Source of the DNA: Blautia sp.
Lineage (GTDB): Bacteria; Bacillota; Clostridia; Lachnospirales; Lachnospiraceae
Direction of reading: 5' to 3'
Length of the DNA: 33,422 bases
Assembly: GCA_021772055.1 (NCBI GenBank)
Contig: JAETNR010000049.1
Span: 1 to 33,422 of the forward strand
The notes beneath the pieces are model-generated. The model made no database searches. It was given only the letters and a program-made list of their open reading frames with translations, and was not told the origin of the DNA. Both the position numbers and the translations under genes were made by a program. Below are positions 8,134-17,434 of the stretch, piece by piece. Each line of letters begins with the position of its first letter. The stretch's first letter is position 1.

Positions 8134-8170
8134 AAAAAAGGCCTGCCGGAGTATTCCCCTCCAACAGGCC
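8134..8170 (-). terminator. Intrinsic terminator of the phosphatase operon
   Basis: Read leftward, a 12-bp stem (GGCCTGTTGGAG with CTCCGGCAGGCC, two G-T pairs) closes a seven-base loop and is followed by TTTTTT. It lies about 20 bp past the phosphatase stop codon. Confidence 0.85.
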
Positions 8171-8192
8171 GCTGCTAACCTTCCATACGTTC

Positions 8193-8732
8193 CTAAAAAT
8201 CATATCGAATCACCGCACAGTTCTTCACTCCCCATGCAGCATATTCTTCATTCGTCATATCTGTAAAATATGACTGCACCACTCTGGCAATTCCATTGTG
8301 AGCCACAAGTATGTATGTCTTCTCATCAGACTCTGCTTTAATCTCGTCAAGCAGATTGTAGATTCTCTGAGCCAGACGTAGTGTTGATTCACCGCCCTCA
8401 TGACTGCAGGCAAAGAACTCCTTAGCCTTTTTGAAATCCTTTCCGTCACGAGGGGTAGATTCCCATTTGCCAAAGTTCTGCTCGATCAATCTCGATTCCA
8501 CCCGGCATGGAATCCCTGTCATTTCGGAGATCAGCTGTGCGGTATCTGCCGCCCGGCTAAGCGGAGAGCAGAGAATTTCATCCGCTGTAATTCCTTCGGC
8601 AATAATTTTACGTCCAGTTTCTCTGGCCTGCTCGCGCCCATAATCTGTCAGCGGACTATCGGTCACACCGCAGATTTTATTTTCAACATTCCACACAGTC
8701 TGTCCGTGGCGAACAAAATAAAAGTGTCCCAT
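8193..8732 (-). CDS. Histidine phosphatase family protein (phosphoglycerate mutase-like)
   Basis: This 179-residue cytoplasmic phosphatase removes phosphate through a phosphohistidine intermediate. The catalytic RHG motif is at residues 8-10 (FVRHGQTVWN), with the second arginine in LSRAADTA and the second histidine in VAHNGIARV. Its length fits the CobC/YhfR-like small branch. The substrate is unknown. A strong AGGAGGG ribosome site precedes the ATG. It follows the DUF1905 gene by 14 bp, so the two are co-transcribed, and a clear terminator lies downstream. Confidence 0.9.
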   Translation of the reverse strand: MGHFYFVRHGQTVWNVENKICGVTDSPLTDYGREQARETGRKIIAEGITADEILCSPLSRAADTAQLISEMTGIPCRVESRLIEQNFGKWESTPRDGKDFKKAKEFFACSHEGGESTLRLAQRIYNLLDEIKAESDEKTYILVAHNGIARVVQSYFTDMTNEEYAAWGVKNCAVIRYDF

Positions 8733-8746
8733 TACTCATCCCTCCT

Positions 8747-9022
8747 TCATTCCCGTCCCCTGACTGTCACCAGAACCCTGTCCCCCGGCTGTTTTCCTAT
8801 CCGGAAACGAATATCTTTGCGCACACCTATGATATAGCATATACTCCCGTCAGCATTCTTTACTCCCATATTCACGATGCTGCCATCATATGGTTCCCCG
8901 TCAAACGTGGCATGTACCTTTACCCGCCCCCGTCCGAATTCTTTTCTGATATCATAAGGAAAAATAACATAAGCACCGCCTGTCTCTCCTGCTTTATAAA
9001 GTAAAGACTCATATTCATACAT
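8747..9022 (-). CDS. DUF1905 domain protein
   Basis: This 91-residue protein is essentially one DUF1905 domain: a small beta-barrel with GGAYVIFPYDIRKEFGRGRV early and the conserved tail GVRKDIRFRIGKQPGDRV. The function of the family is unknown; some members are fused to YdeI-type domains. I chose ATG 9022, because a TATACT -10-like hexamer overlaps the alternative upstream GTG (9064). That places the transcript start between the two. No strong ribosome site is visible for either. It is first in a two-gene operon with the histidine phosphatase. Confidence 0.8.
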   Translation of the reverse strand: MYEYESLLYKAGETGGAYVIFPYDIRKEFGRGRVKVHATFDGEPYDGSIVNMGVKNADGSICYIIGVRKDIRFRIGKQPGDRVLVTVRGRE

Positions 9023-9176
9023 TTTACTGTCCACTGCCCACACACCACCCCATCTTTTTCCCACAGTATATCATGGAATTCAGAAGGCGGAAAGGCTCAT
9101 ATGCAGCATAGCAGTCAGAAAAAATTTCCAAAGTTCCATCCCTCTTTAAATACTGGCTGACGACTATGGGTGACGA

Positions 9177-11801
9177 TCACTCTCTGATCTCCTCCACAAT
9201 ACTCCCCTGCCTGCGCAGCCGGTACACGGCTCCCGGCACCAGCACTCCCAAAAGGATCAGCACCGGACTGGCGATCAGCACGGGTATCAGGGTAAATCTG
9301 TATTTCAGGAACCAGATTCCATTGCCGATCATGCGGACGATTCCCAGGGAGAACGCACTGCTAAGAATCAGTGAGCAGATGATCGTGATTCCCGCATAAC
9401 ATAATCCCTCCACCATAAGCATTTCCACAAGCTGGCGCTTCGTCATGCCGATGGCTTCCATCATGGCAAACTCCCGCTTTCTGGTGACCATTCCGGTAAG
9501 TATGGTATTCACAAAATTCAAAACTCCAATGAGCCCGATCATCCCCGCCAGCAGCGTCCCCACAAGGGTGATCGTTCCCAGCAGTTCCTGCATCTGTCCC
9601 TGAACAATCGTTCTGGACTGATAGTTCATGACCGGTTCCACATTTTCCGTATAATCCTTCAAAAATGCCTCCATCTCTGCCTCGCCGCCCTCTTTCGTAT
9701 CCAGCAGATAACTCATCAGGAAGCTTTCCGGGCAATGCTCTTTAAACTCTCCCGCAGATACATAATACTCAAAATCATTGCCGACCCGATTGGACAGACT
9801 GTACTGATGACGCTTGATAACAGAAAGGATCTCGTACTCTTTTTCTGTTTTTTTCCCCTTCTCCTCATTGTCAAACGTAAGCGTAATCTTTTCTCCTGCA
9901 TGATGTTTCACGGCTTCTTTTATTACCGCATTGTCATCATCCACATCTGCTGCATAGATCAGATAATTTCCCGTCTGAAGCTTCTCCCAGATGGTGTCCA
10001 CATCCTTCTCTCCCTCGATGACGGTCATTCTGGACAGGACCAATTCCTCTATTCCAAAATAAGCCGCCGGAAGATACGGGGACTGAAGCTCCCCTTTCTC
10101 ATCATATCCGCCGTAAGAAATCCATTTTCCTTCCCTCCAGTATCCGGGAATACCATTTTCATCTTTCTCAATATAGTCCGGAACCGCCCAGGAGTCCATT
10201 GCCAGCCTGACATTCATCACATCTCCGTAGATTCTTCCTCCCTCCAGAAAGCTCTCCTGCTCCTGACAGGCGGAAATAAAGGTTTCCGTCAGGCCTTCCT
10301 CCGCCGCCGTCTGCTCATCGCAGGGACGGTATCTGTAATTCCAGAGCTGCGCATTCCCTATCACAGCCTCGCTCAGTATCATCTTTGACAAAAATCCTTT
10401 CCGGTCCAGAGAATGGCTGACCGTATAGATGCTGTTCAGCAAAATAACGGTAAGGGACAGAGAACAGATCACCACTGCCGTCCTCACCTTATTCCTTCCC
10501 AGATTGGAAAATGCCATACGGGTAATTTTCCCGCCGTCCGTAGACTTTTTCAGTTTTTTCTTTCCTTTTCCCTGATCCGTGTAGTGCAGTGCCTCCACCG
10601 GGGAAACCTTTGCGGCAATCCGGCCCGGCCTCCATTCCGAGATAAGCACTGTGATCACGGTAAACAGCGCTGCTCCCACAAAAATCCATGGCTGCGGCGA
10701 TACCTTCACATCCGCCTCTGCATATGTGCTTCCTCCGGTTGTCATAATCACCGGAAGCAGCACTTTGCCTGCCAGATATCCAAGGAGCAGTCCCGCCGGT
10801 ATGCCAAGGACACAGAGCCTTATAGCCTGACGGCGCAGAATTCTTTTTATCTGACGCCCGGTAGTTCCGATGGTTTTCAACAGACCGTAGTAGCGGATGT
10901 CGCTGATAACGGAAATCTGAAAAATATTATAGATGATCAGATACCCTGTCACCAGAATCAGGATCAGAGCAGCCCCTATACCAATGATATTCATGGGATC
11001 ACTGGCCGCGCTCTCTGACATGTAAGCCCAGTTCGTGTTGGATGCCACAAAATTCTCCGCTCTGTCATCCGTGGAAAAACCACTGTCCGTAATAACTTTG
11101 TCCAGCTTCTTTTGGATATCCGTCCCGTCGTCAAAATTTACACTCATATTAATGCCGCCCACATTCTCGTCCATGGGAAACAGTTCGTCCGCATACTTTT
11201 CCACATAACTCTCCGACACATACAGAAATCCCACATTCATGCCATCCGCAGCCTTTATCACACCGGAAATAGTAAAGGTTCTCTCTATCTCCTCTGTATC
11301 CGCCGTGCGCACCCGCATTTTAATAGTTACCTGCTGACCTGCTTTCGCCTCCAGCCCTAAAAGTTCCATAGACCTTTCATCCATCAGAGCTTCTTCCGGC
11401 TCTACAGGTGCTTTGCCATCAATGATCTCAATAAAATCATGCTGATACAGATTTTCCGACCGGTAGTGCATCTCCAGATGACGTTTTAAAAATTCCGGAT
11501 TTGTCACCGCGGCAGACACTGCAATATCAGCTCCCTCCTCCGTGATAGACGGATGTTTCCGCAAAATATCATATTGTTCTTTTGTAAGATTTTTAATTAC
11601 GCCCCGCATATCAGTTCCCACCTGGCGCATGGTATTTCTCTGGGAGGTTTCCACCATGCCAAGCCCGATGGTAAACACTGCCGTAAACAGGATCGCCGTC
11701 AGCGCAATGGCTATTGCCGCAATGATATTTCTGGTACGGCTGGCCTCAAAGCTCTTTTTGGACAGACGTCCGATAACCTTGCTGTTTTTCACTTTACGCA
11801 T
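9177..11801 (-). CDS. FtsX-type ABC transporter permease, two-domain
   Basis: This 874-residue permease is of the MacB/FtsX superfamily. One membrane helix near residues 27-50 is followed by a large extracellular domain. A helix triplet around 275-390 (first FtsX domain) and a junction helix near 440 come next. A second extracellular domain and a C-terminal helix triplet (about 735-865, with the TRKREFAMMEAIGMTKRQL coupling segment) complete it. It works with the preceding ATPase, which it overlaps by 8 bp. I chose ATG 11801, behind an AAGGCGG site, over an in-frame GTG at 11810. Such units commonly export or sense antimicrobial peptides or lipoproteins, but the substrate here is not evident. 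Confidence 0.9.
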   Translation of the reverse strand: MRKVKNSKVIGRLSKKSFEASRTRNIIAAIAIALTAILFTAVFTIGLGMVETSQRNTMRQVGTDMRGVIKNLTKEQYDILRKHPSITEEGADIAVSAAVTNPEFLKRHLEMHYRSENLYQHDFIEIIDGKAPVEPEEALMDERSMELLGLEAKAGQQVTIKMRVRTADTEEIERTFTISGVIKAADGMNVGFLYVSESYVEKYADELFPMDENVGGINMSVNFDDGTDIQKKLDKVITDSGFSTDDRAENFVASNTNWAYMSESAASDPMNIIGIGAALILILVTGYLIIYNIFQISVISDIRYYGLLKTIGTTGRQIKRILRRQAIRLCVLGIPAGLLLGYLAGKVLLPVIMTTGGSTYAEADVKVSPQPWIFVGAALFTVITVLISEWRPGRIAAKVSPVEALHYTDQGKGKKKLKKSTDGGKITRMAFSNLGRNKVRTAVVICSLSLTVILLNSIYTVSHSLDRKGFLSKMILSEAVIGNAQLWNYRYRPCDEQTAAEEGLTETFISACQEQESFLEGGRIYGDVMNVRLAMDSWAVPDYIEKDENGIPGYWREGKWISYGGYDEKGELQSPYLPAAYFGIEELVLSRMTVIEGEKDVDTIWEKLQTGNYLIYAADVDDDNAVIKEAVKHHAGEKITLTFDNEEKGKKTEKEYEILSVIKRHQYSLSNRVGNDFEYYVSAGEFKEHCPESFLMSYLLDTKEGGEAEMEAFLKDYTENVEPVMNYQSRTIVQGQMQELLGTITLVGTLLAGMIGLIGVLNFVNTILTGMVTRKREFAMMEAIGMTKRQLVEMLMVEGLCYAGITIICSLILSSAFSLGIVRMIGNGIWFLKYRFTLIPVLIASPVLILLGVLVPGAVYRLRRQGSIVEEIRE

Positions 11802-12492
11802 GGAAACCACCGCCTTTTACACCTGCATTTGATGTAATCTTTCCGTCCTCTATGCGCACAATGCGGTCTGCCATCTGGGCGATCTCCTCATTATGGGTAA
11901 TCATCACCATGGTCTGGCCAAACCGTTCCCCCGTAATCTTAAGAAGCCCCAAAACATCTGTGCTGGTGGCGGAATCCAGATTTCCTGTGGGTTCATCCGC
12001 CAACAGGATGGCAGGTTTTGCCGCCAGGGCCCGGGCGATCGCAACTCTCTGCTGCTGGCCTCCGGAAAGCTGGGACGGCAGAGCATATATTTTCTTTTCC
12101 AGCCCCAGAGCCTCCACCACACTTTGGACAAACTGCTTGTCCACTCTTTTTCCGTCCAGTTCAATGGGCAGCACAATATTTTCATATACATTCAGCACCG
12201 GCACCAGATTATAGCTCTGGAACACAAAGCCGATCTTTCTTCTACGGAAAATAGTCAGCGCCTCTTCCTTTAATGAAAAAATATTTTTTCCGTCCACGGT
12301 CACATTTCCCGCTGTGGGCCGGTCAAGTCCTCCCAGCATATTTAACAGTGTGGATTTTCCGCTGCCGCTGGTACCAACGATGGACACAAATTCTCCCTTT
12401 TCCACGGAAAAATTCACATCGTCCAGCGCTTTCACACAGGTTTCTCCATTGCCGTAATACTTTTTCAAATGTTCTGTTCTTAAAATTTCCAT
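11794..12492 (-). CDS. ABC transporter ATP-binding protein (LolD/MacB type)
   Basis: This 232-residue nucleotide-binding subunit powers the FtsX-type permease. It has a complete set of motifs: Walker A GTSGSGKST (about 40-48), Q-loop VFQSYNL, signature LSGGQQQR (about 142-149), Walker B AILLADEPTG (about 161-170) and a switch histidine in MITHNEE. ATG 12492 has an AAGGGAG ribosome site. The order regulator-kinase-ATPase-permease makes it part of a self-contained sensing and transport module. Confidence 0.95.
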   Translation of the reverse strand: MEILRTEHLKKYYGNGETCVKALDDVNFSVEKGEFVSIVGTSGSGKSTLLNMLGGLDRPTAGNVTVDGKNIFSLKEEALTIFRRRKIGFVFQSYNLVPVLNVYENIVLPIELDGKRVDKQFVQSVVEALGLEKKIYALPSQLSGGQQQRVAIARALAAKPAILLADEPTGNLDSATSTDVLGLLKITGERFGQTMVMITHNEEIAQMADRIVRIEDGKITSNAGVKGGGFHA

Positions 12493-12601
12493 GTCTGTCT
12501 CCCTTCTTCTGTTGTTTTTACAAACAGATTGTAACAAAGCATTCTTTCCAGATCCTTTCTGAATTCTAACAGATTTGAAATATTTACGGCCATCAGCTCT
12601 G

Positions 12602-13444
12602 CTATGCTCTCTGTAAATAAATAGAAAAACGGCTTCCGCCTTTTTCCGGAGAAACCACTTTCACATATCCTCTCTCTTTTTGTAAAATCATACGGGTGAG
12701 ATAAAGCCCCACCCCGTTGCCCTCTTCATGCCGGGCATTTTTTCCGCGGTAGAAGCGTTCAAAAATCTGAGCCTGCTCTGACTCCGGGATTCCAGGGCCC
12801 ATATCCTCCACAGAAATGCACACAAACATTTCAAAAGTTCTCACATTCACGGTTACTCTGCTCCCCACAGGGGAATACTTCACGGCATTGTCAAGAAGAT
12901 TGCCCAGAGCTTCCAGAGTCCAGCGGAAATCAAAAATGGCCCGGATATCGGTTGCTTCTCCGGTCATTTCTATTGTCATCTCCTTGATCCCTGCTTTCCC
13001 CTTCGCCAGATTCACCGCCTGCAAAATAAGAGGATACAGCGGACCTACTGTAGGCGCCAGCTCCACCATACCGCTCTCCAGTCGGGAAATTTTAATAAGC
13101 GCCTGCATTAAAAATTCCAGTTTCTCCGTCTGCATGCGAATCTGCTCGATATAGGGCGCAGCCTGCTGGTCCTGGCACTGTTCCTGCAAAAGCTGGGTGT
13201 ACAAAAGGATATTTGCCAAAGGTGTTTTGGTCTGATGGGAAATGTCCGTCACCAGTTCCTTAATGGCACAGCGTTCCGCCTCCACCTTCTCCGAAGCCGT
13301 TTCCCTGGCTGTCAGATACTGCCGGAATTTACTCTCCAGGCGGGAAAGCTCTGTTTCATCATAATCTTCCTCCACAAAAGAACCGTTTATGGCAGCCTCC
13401 AGCATTGCATCCAGACGGGAAATGATCTTAGAGCCTGTCCGCAT
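12602..13444 (-). CDS. Sensor histidine kinase lacking a membrane sensor segment
   Basis: This 280-residue kinase is paired with the overlapping response regulator. A short charged helix region (residues 1-50) leads to the phospho-acceptor H-box DISHQTKTPLAN. The catalytic N-box NLLDNAVKYS, G1 DMGPGIP and G2 GNGVGLYL follow. No transmembrane helix is visible, although related kinases of this module normally begin with one or two. ATG 13444 has AAGGGG upstream and overlaps the regulator by 17 bp. The missing sensor may mean deletion of the 5' part, or a kinase that takes its input from the ABC transporter. Confidence 0.9.
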   Translation of the reverse strand: MRTGSKIISRLDAMLEAAINGSFVEEDYDETELSRLESKFRQYLTARETASEKVEAERCAIKELVTDISHQTKTPLANILLYTQLLQEQCQDQQAAPYIEQIRMQTEKLEFLMQALIKISRLESGMVELAPTVGPLYPLILQAVNLAKGKAGIKEMTIEMTGEATDIRAIFDFRWTLEALGNLLDNAVKYSPVGSRVTVNVRTFEMFVCISVEDMGPGIPESEQAQIFERFYRGKNARHEEGNGVGLYLTRMILQKERGYVKVVSPEKGGSRFSIYLQRA

Positions 13445-14141
13445 AGCCTGCCCCTTCCCGGATATTCCCGGGATTCCAGACATATCCTACGCCGTACACC
13501 GTACAGATAGGACTGTCCGTCTCCCTGATCTCCAGTTTTTTTCGCAGACGGCTTACTGTGACAGTCAGCGCATTTTCGTCCACATATTCTGCTGCGTCCG
13601 TCCAAAGATGATCGGTCAGCTGTTCCCTTGTCAGTGTCTGACCCGGATGTGCAGCAAACAACCTCAGAAGCTTCTGCTCCGGTGCGCTTAGAGAGATCTC
13701 CTGCCCTCTCACACGAAAGTCAAGGGCTCCAAAATCAAATCGGTAATTGCCCGTATCATAAACAAAATCTGCCGGTTTCACAGTACGCCTGCGGATATTC
13801 TCCACCCTGGCACGCAGAGCCATCAGCCCAAAGGGCTTCGTGATATAATCGTCCGCGCCCAAAGTCAGACCTTTTACTTCATCCATTTCCATATCGTTTG
13901 CCGTAATCACCAGGACAGGCATATTGGATTTCCTGCGAATTTCCCGCAGAAGATCAAATCCGCTGCCGTCCGGAAAATTAATATCCAGAAGTACCATATC
14001 CGGCTGCTCCGCATCTATAAGCTCCCGCGTCTCCGCCAGCGTATATGCCGGCACAAATGTGACATCGCTCTGCCGCAGCGCCAGGCGAATGCCCTCATTC
14101 AATCCCACGTCATCCTCTGCAATCAAAATTTTATAGCTCAT
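13428..14141 (-). CDS. OmpR/PhoB-family response regulator
   Basis: This 237-residue regulator has an N-terminal receiver with acidic pair D10-D11, phospho-acceptor D53 (LLDINFPDGSG) and K102 (YITKPFG). A winged-helix DNA-binding domain follows (about 135-225; VTVSRLRKKLE and VYGVGYVW). I chose ATG 14141 because of a GGAGGG ribosome site and the canonical MSYKILIAEDD start; upstream in-frame starts give an atypical extension. The tail after GYVW is about 15 residues longer than usual and runs into the kinase start. It likely controls the ATPase/permease genes of the same operon. Confidence 0.93.
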   Translation of the reverse strand: MSYKILIAEDDVGLNEGIRLALRQSDVTFVPAYTLAETRELIDAEQPDMVLLDINFPDGSGFDLLREIRRKSNMPVLVITANDMEMDEVKGLTLGADDYITKPFGLMALRARVENIRRRTVKPADFVYDTGNYRFDFGALDFRVRGQEISLSAPEQKLLRLFAAHPGQTLTREQLTDHLWTDAAEYVDENALTVTVSRLRKKLEIRETDSPICTVYGVGYVWNPGNIREGAGYADRL

Positions 14142-14254
14142 CACTGCCCTCCGTTTATCCCGATTTTTCTCTTTCAAGTTTACTTCTGTCCATAACTCCC
14201 ATTCTAACATATCGCCGTAAATTTTCACAGCCATTTAATATTTCCTTCCGTTTG

Positions 14255-14283
14255 TTGTGTTTGATTTCGTTTTCGTGTATACT
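14255..14283 (+). promoter_or_regulatory. Promoter of the AAA-ATPase gene
   Basis: Rightward -35 TTGTGT (14255-14260), 17-bp spacer and -10 TATACT (14278-14283). The start codon follows 39 bp later behind AAAGGAG. Confidence 0.6.
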
Positions 14284-14321
14284 AAAGCTGACAGGTTAGT
14301 CGCAGCAGAAAGGAGTTTTTT

Positions 14322-15899
14322 ATGGGAATCTATCTGAATCCGGGAAATGAAAAGTTTACCCAGTGCATCAATTCGGAAATCTATGTGGATAAAACAGGAC
14401 TGATCCGTTATTGTAACCGAGTCATGAATTCCCTGCAGAAATATATCTGCATGAGCAGACCCCGCAGATTCGGAAAATCCGTAACTGCGGATATGTTGGC
14501 TGCATATTACAGCAGGGGATGTGATTCCAGAGAATTATTCGCAGGATATGAGATTTCAAAAGATGAAAACTGTGAAAAATATTTAAATAAATATAATGTC
14601 CTTTTTTTGAATATGCAGGAGTTTTTGAGCCGAACGAATTCTATGGAGGAAATGCTGGATCTGCTTAAGAGCAGACTCATCCGCAAGCTTGTAAAGGAAT
14701 ATCCGGAAGTCGATTATTTTGATAAGCATGATTTGATCGGATGTATGCAGGATTTATACAGTGAAGTTAAAATTCCCTATATTCTCATCATTGATGAATG
14801 GGACTGCATTTTCAGAGAATATAAATCAGAAACCGAGGCACAGAAGATGTATCTTGATTTCCTTCGGGATTTACTGAAAGACAAAGGATACATTGCTTTG
14901 TGCTATATGACCGGGATCCTCCCCATCAAAAAGTACGGAACCCACAGCGCGCTGAATATGTTCGATGAATTCTCCATGATATTCCAGGGAACGCTGGCAA
15001 AATATGTCGGATTTACAGAGGAAGAAGTCAGAGAATTATGTACACGTTATCATATGGATTTTAGTGAGACCAAGAGATGGTATGACGGATATTATCTTGA
15101 AGATGTAGGTTCAATCTATAACCCGTGTTCTGTTGTCAGCGCCATGCGTTTTGGCAAATTCCAGTATTACTGGAATCAAACGGAAACCTTCGAAGCGCTT
15201 CGTGCCTATATCGACATGAACTTTGAAGGACTTAAGGACGCCATTATTGATATGATAAACGGAAAAAACGATATCGCAGTTAATGTCCACAGCTTTACAA
15301 ATGATATGGTTACTTTTCATTCCAAAGATGATGTGCTCACCCTTCTGGTTCATCTGGGATATCTGGGATATCGCAGCGACAGGGAAGAAGTATTTATTCC
15401 GAACCATGAGATTCTGAATGAATATATAAATTCCATCAGCAATTCTGACTGGGGAGAGGTAACGGAAGCGCTAAAGAACTCCAAAGCCGCGTTGGAGGCG
15501 GTGTGGAGCGGTAATGAAGACTATGTTGCAAGGGCAGTACAGAGAGCACATTACGAAAGCTCATATCTGCAGTATAATGATGAAAATGCACTCAGCTACA
15601 CAATCTCGCTGGCATTTTATGTAGCGCGCAATTATTATACTGTAATTAAGGAGCTTCCATCCGGTAAGGGCCGGACAGATCTCGTCTACATTCCCCGAAA
15701 GCAGTTTTCTGAGAAACCGGCGCTCTTAATTGAGTTGAAGTGGAATCGGACAGCAGAAAGCGCCATTGAGCAGATTAAAGAAAAATGTTATCCCCAGGCT
15801 CTGGAAGAATATACCGGCAGCTTGCTTCTTGTGGGAATTAATTACGATGAAAAAACGAAGAAGCATAGCTGCAGGATTGAAACATATGTGAAATCTTAA
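14322..15899 (+). CDS. AAA-ATPase-like protein with C-terminal PD-(D/E)XK nuclease-like domain
   Basis: This 525-residue protein matches the AAA-ATPase-like/DUF1703 architecture. The P-loop is a variant, SRPRRFGKS (residues 45-53). Walker B is ILIIDEWD (about 154-161). The C-terminal part carries the nuclease-like trio D453 (GRTDLVYIP), E471 and K473 (LLIELKWNR), with an upstream conserved glutamate in DENALSY. The function of the family is unproven; it is abundant in gut anaerobes, varies in copy number and has been suspected of roles in mobile-element or phage biology. It has its own promoter, a strong AAAGGAG site and a terminator, so it is a single-gene unit, and it opposes the genes on both sides. 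Confidence 0.88.
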   Translation: MGIYLNPGNEKFTQCINSEIYVDKTGLIRYCNRVMNSLQKYICMSRPRRFGKSVTADMLAAYYSRGCDSRELFAGYEISKDENCEKYLNKYNVLFLNMQEFLSRTNSMEEMLDLLKSRLIRKLVKEYPEVDYFDKHDLIGCMQDLYSEVKIPYILIIDEWDCIFREYKSETEAQKMYLDFLRDLLKDKGYIALCYMTGILPIKKYGTHSALNMFDEFSMIFQGTLAKYVGFTEEEVRELCTRYHMDFSETKRWYDGYYLEDVGSIYNPCSVVSAMRFGKFQYYWNQTETFEALRAYIDMNFEGLKDAIIDMINGKNDIAVNVHSFTNDMVTFHSKDDVLTLLVHLGYLGYRSDREEVFIPNHEILNEYINSISNSDWGEVTEALKNSKAALEAVWSGNEDYVARAVQRAHYESSYLQYNDENALSYTISLAFYVARNYYTVIKELPSGKGRTDLVYIPRKQFSEKPALLIELKWNRTAESAIEQIKEKCYPQALEEYTGSLLLVGINYDEKTKKHSCRIETYVKS

Positions 15900-15905
15900 A
15901 ATTTA

Positions 15906-15945
15906 TGACTCACGCATGCTTACACATACGTGAGTCAGTTTTATC
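15906..15945. terminator. Terminator between the AAA-ATPase and MATE genes
   Basis: A perfect 9-bp stem, TGACTCACG with CGTGAGTCA (15906-15914 and 15929-15937), has a 14-base loop and is followed by GTTTTAT on the plus strand. T-rich sequence on the other side makes bidirectional use plausible for the converging MATE gene. Confidence 0.75.
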
Positions 15946-15972
15946 AGCTGTATATTCTCTTTGGAACATTTC

Positions 15973-17346
15973 TCATTTCCCCCACTGTCCGGCCAGTTTC
16001 TTTCTTACTATAACAAAACAGACAATATGTGCTGCCCCTGTAATAAACCATGTGACCGGATAGGCCATATAAACGGTAGTGATCTTATGGAATCCTTCCA
16101 TCTGGAAAACTGTAGCAATCAGTAAAAGGCGTAGTCCGCATGCACCCACCAGGGAGACGAACATAGGCATCATTGCATAGCCCAGTCCCCGGAGCATGCC
16201 AACCATCACATCCATAACTCCGCAAATAAAATATGGGACACAAAGGTATTTCATTCGTACCATACCTTCTGCAATAACCTCCGGACTTCCGGTATAAATC
16301 CCCAGCAGCTTCTCTCCGACGAGATACACGCCATTTCCCAGCACCAGTCCAACAACGATCACGCATCCGATAGAACAAAAGAGAATCCGATTGATCCTTT
16401 CATATTTTCCAGCTCCCACATTTTGTCCGGTAAAGGAAATGGCTGCCTGATAAAGAGAATTCATCGCAACATATACAAATCCTTCGATATTGGCAGCAGC
16501 AGAGCTTCCCGCCACCACCACAGGACCAAAAGAATTGATGGTTGACTGCACGATCACATTTGAAAAGGAAAAAAGAGTCCCCTGGAATCCTGCCGGAAGA
16601 CCGATCTGAAGAATTCTTATCAATTTGCCTTTATGTACTTTCAGAGCTCGCAGATCCAGATGAATCGCACTGTCTTCCATAACCAGGCACCTAATCACAA
16701 GAACTGCAGAAATACACTGGGAAATGGCAGTTGCAAGACCGACACCTGCCACATCCATCTTCAGCAGGATCACAAAAAACAGATTCAGTCCTACATTCAC
16801 GATCCCTGCTAATGACAGATAATAAAGAGGCCGTTTCGTATCCCCCACAGCCCTAAGAATCGCGCTGCCGAAATTATATACCATCACCGCAGTCATCCCA
16901 AGAAAATAAACCCTCATATAAAGCACAGCCAATGGCAGCACCTCTTTAGGAGTCTGCATCCACTGTAAAATCTGTTTTGCCCCAACACATCCCACTACTG
17001 TAAGCAGAATACCGCTGATCATACTGACTGTAATTGCTGTGTGGATCGTTTCTTTTAATTCATCTTCCTGCCCTGCTCCATAATACCTGGAAATCAGAAC
17101 ATTTACACCAACTGACAGCCCCACAAACAGATTCGTTAAAAGATTGATAAGCGACGATGTTGACCCAACTGCAGCAAGTGAATTATCTCCTGCAAACCGC
17201 CCTACTACCACAATATCCGCAGCATTAAACAGCAGCTGCAAAATACTGGAAAACATCAGCGGGACTGCAAACATGATCACTTTTTTTAAAATCGGTCCGT
17301 TGCACATATCGATTTCATATCTTGCCTGCTTACTTCCCCTGCTCAT
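15973..17346 (-). CDS. MATE-family efflux transporter
   Basis: This 457-residue inner-membrane cation-coupled exporter has two pseudo-symmetric halves of about six helices each. Family signatures include PLMFSSILQLLFNAADIVVVGRF near the start, broken here as LMFSSILQLLFNAADIVV then GRF, and the corresponding NSFGPVVVAG region in the second half. It may export drugs, dyes or metabolites; the substrate is unknown. I chose ATG 17346 because AAAGGAG lies 12 bases upstream; an in-frame ATG at 17379 would add 11 residues and bury that site. It is downstream of the hybrid kinase but separated from it by a strong hairpin terminator. Confidence 0.93.
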   Translation of the reverse strand: MSRGSKQARYEIDMCNGPILKKVIMFAVPLMFSSILQLLFNAADIVVVGRFAGDNSLAAVGSTSSLINLLTNLFVGLSVGVNVLISRYYGAGQEDELKETIHTAITVSMISGILLTVVGCVGAKQILQWMQTPKEVLPLAVLYMRVYFLGMTAVMVYNFGSAILRAVGDTKRPLYYLSLAGIVNVGLNLFFVILLKMDVAGVGLATAISQCISAVLVIRCLVMEDSAIHLDLRALKVHKGKLIRILQIGLPAGFQGTLFSFSNVIVQSTINSFGPVVVAGSSAAANIEGFVYVAMNSLYQAAISFTGQNVGAGKYERINRILFCSIGCVIVVGLVLGNGVYLVGEKLLGIYTGSPEVIAEGMVRMKYLCVPYFICGVMDVMVGMLRGLGYAMMPMFVSLVGACGLRLLLIATVFQMEGFHKITTVYMAYPVTWFITGAAHIVCFVIVRKKLAGQWGK

Positions 17347-17399
17347 AAAATTAACATACTCCTTTCGTTTGTATCTCATTTACTTTAAAAATATGGCTC

Positions 17400-17428
17400 A
17401 AAAACGGCAGAGCCGCCGCGCTCTGCCG
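17400..17428 (-). terminator. Terminator of the hybrid kinase gene
   Basis: A perfect 9-bp GC-rich stem, CGGCAGAGC with GCTCTGCCG, has a six-base loop and is followed leftward by TTTTT. It begins a few bases past the kinase stop codon. Confidence 0.88.
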
Positions 17429-17434
17429 CCGTTT

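Noticed and set aside
9177..14141. Classical BceRS-BceAB bacitracin-resistance module
   Set aside because: The permease is much longer, with two large extracellular domains rather than one, and the kinase lacks the two helices of BceS. Only a general resemblance in gene order remains.
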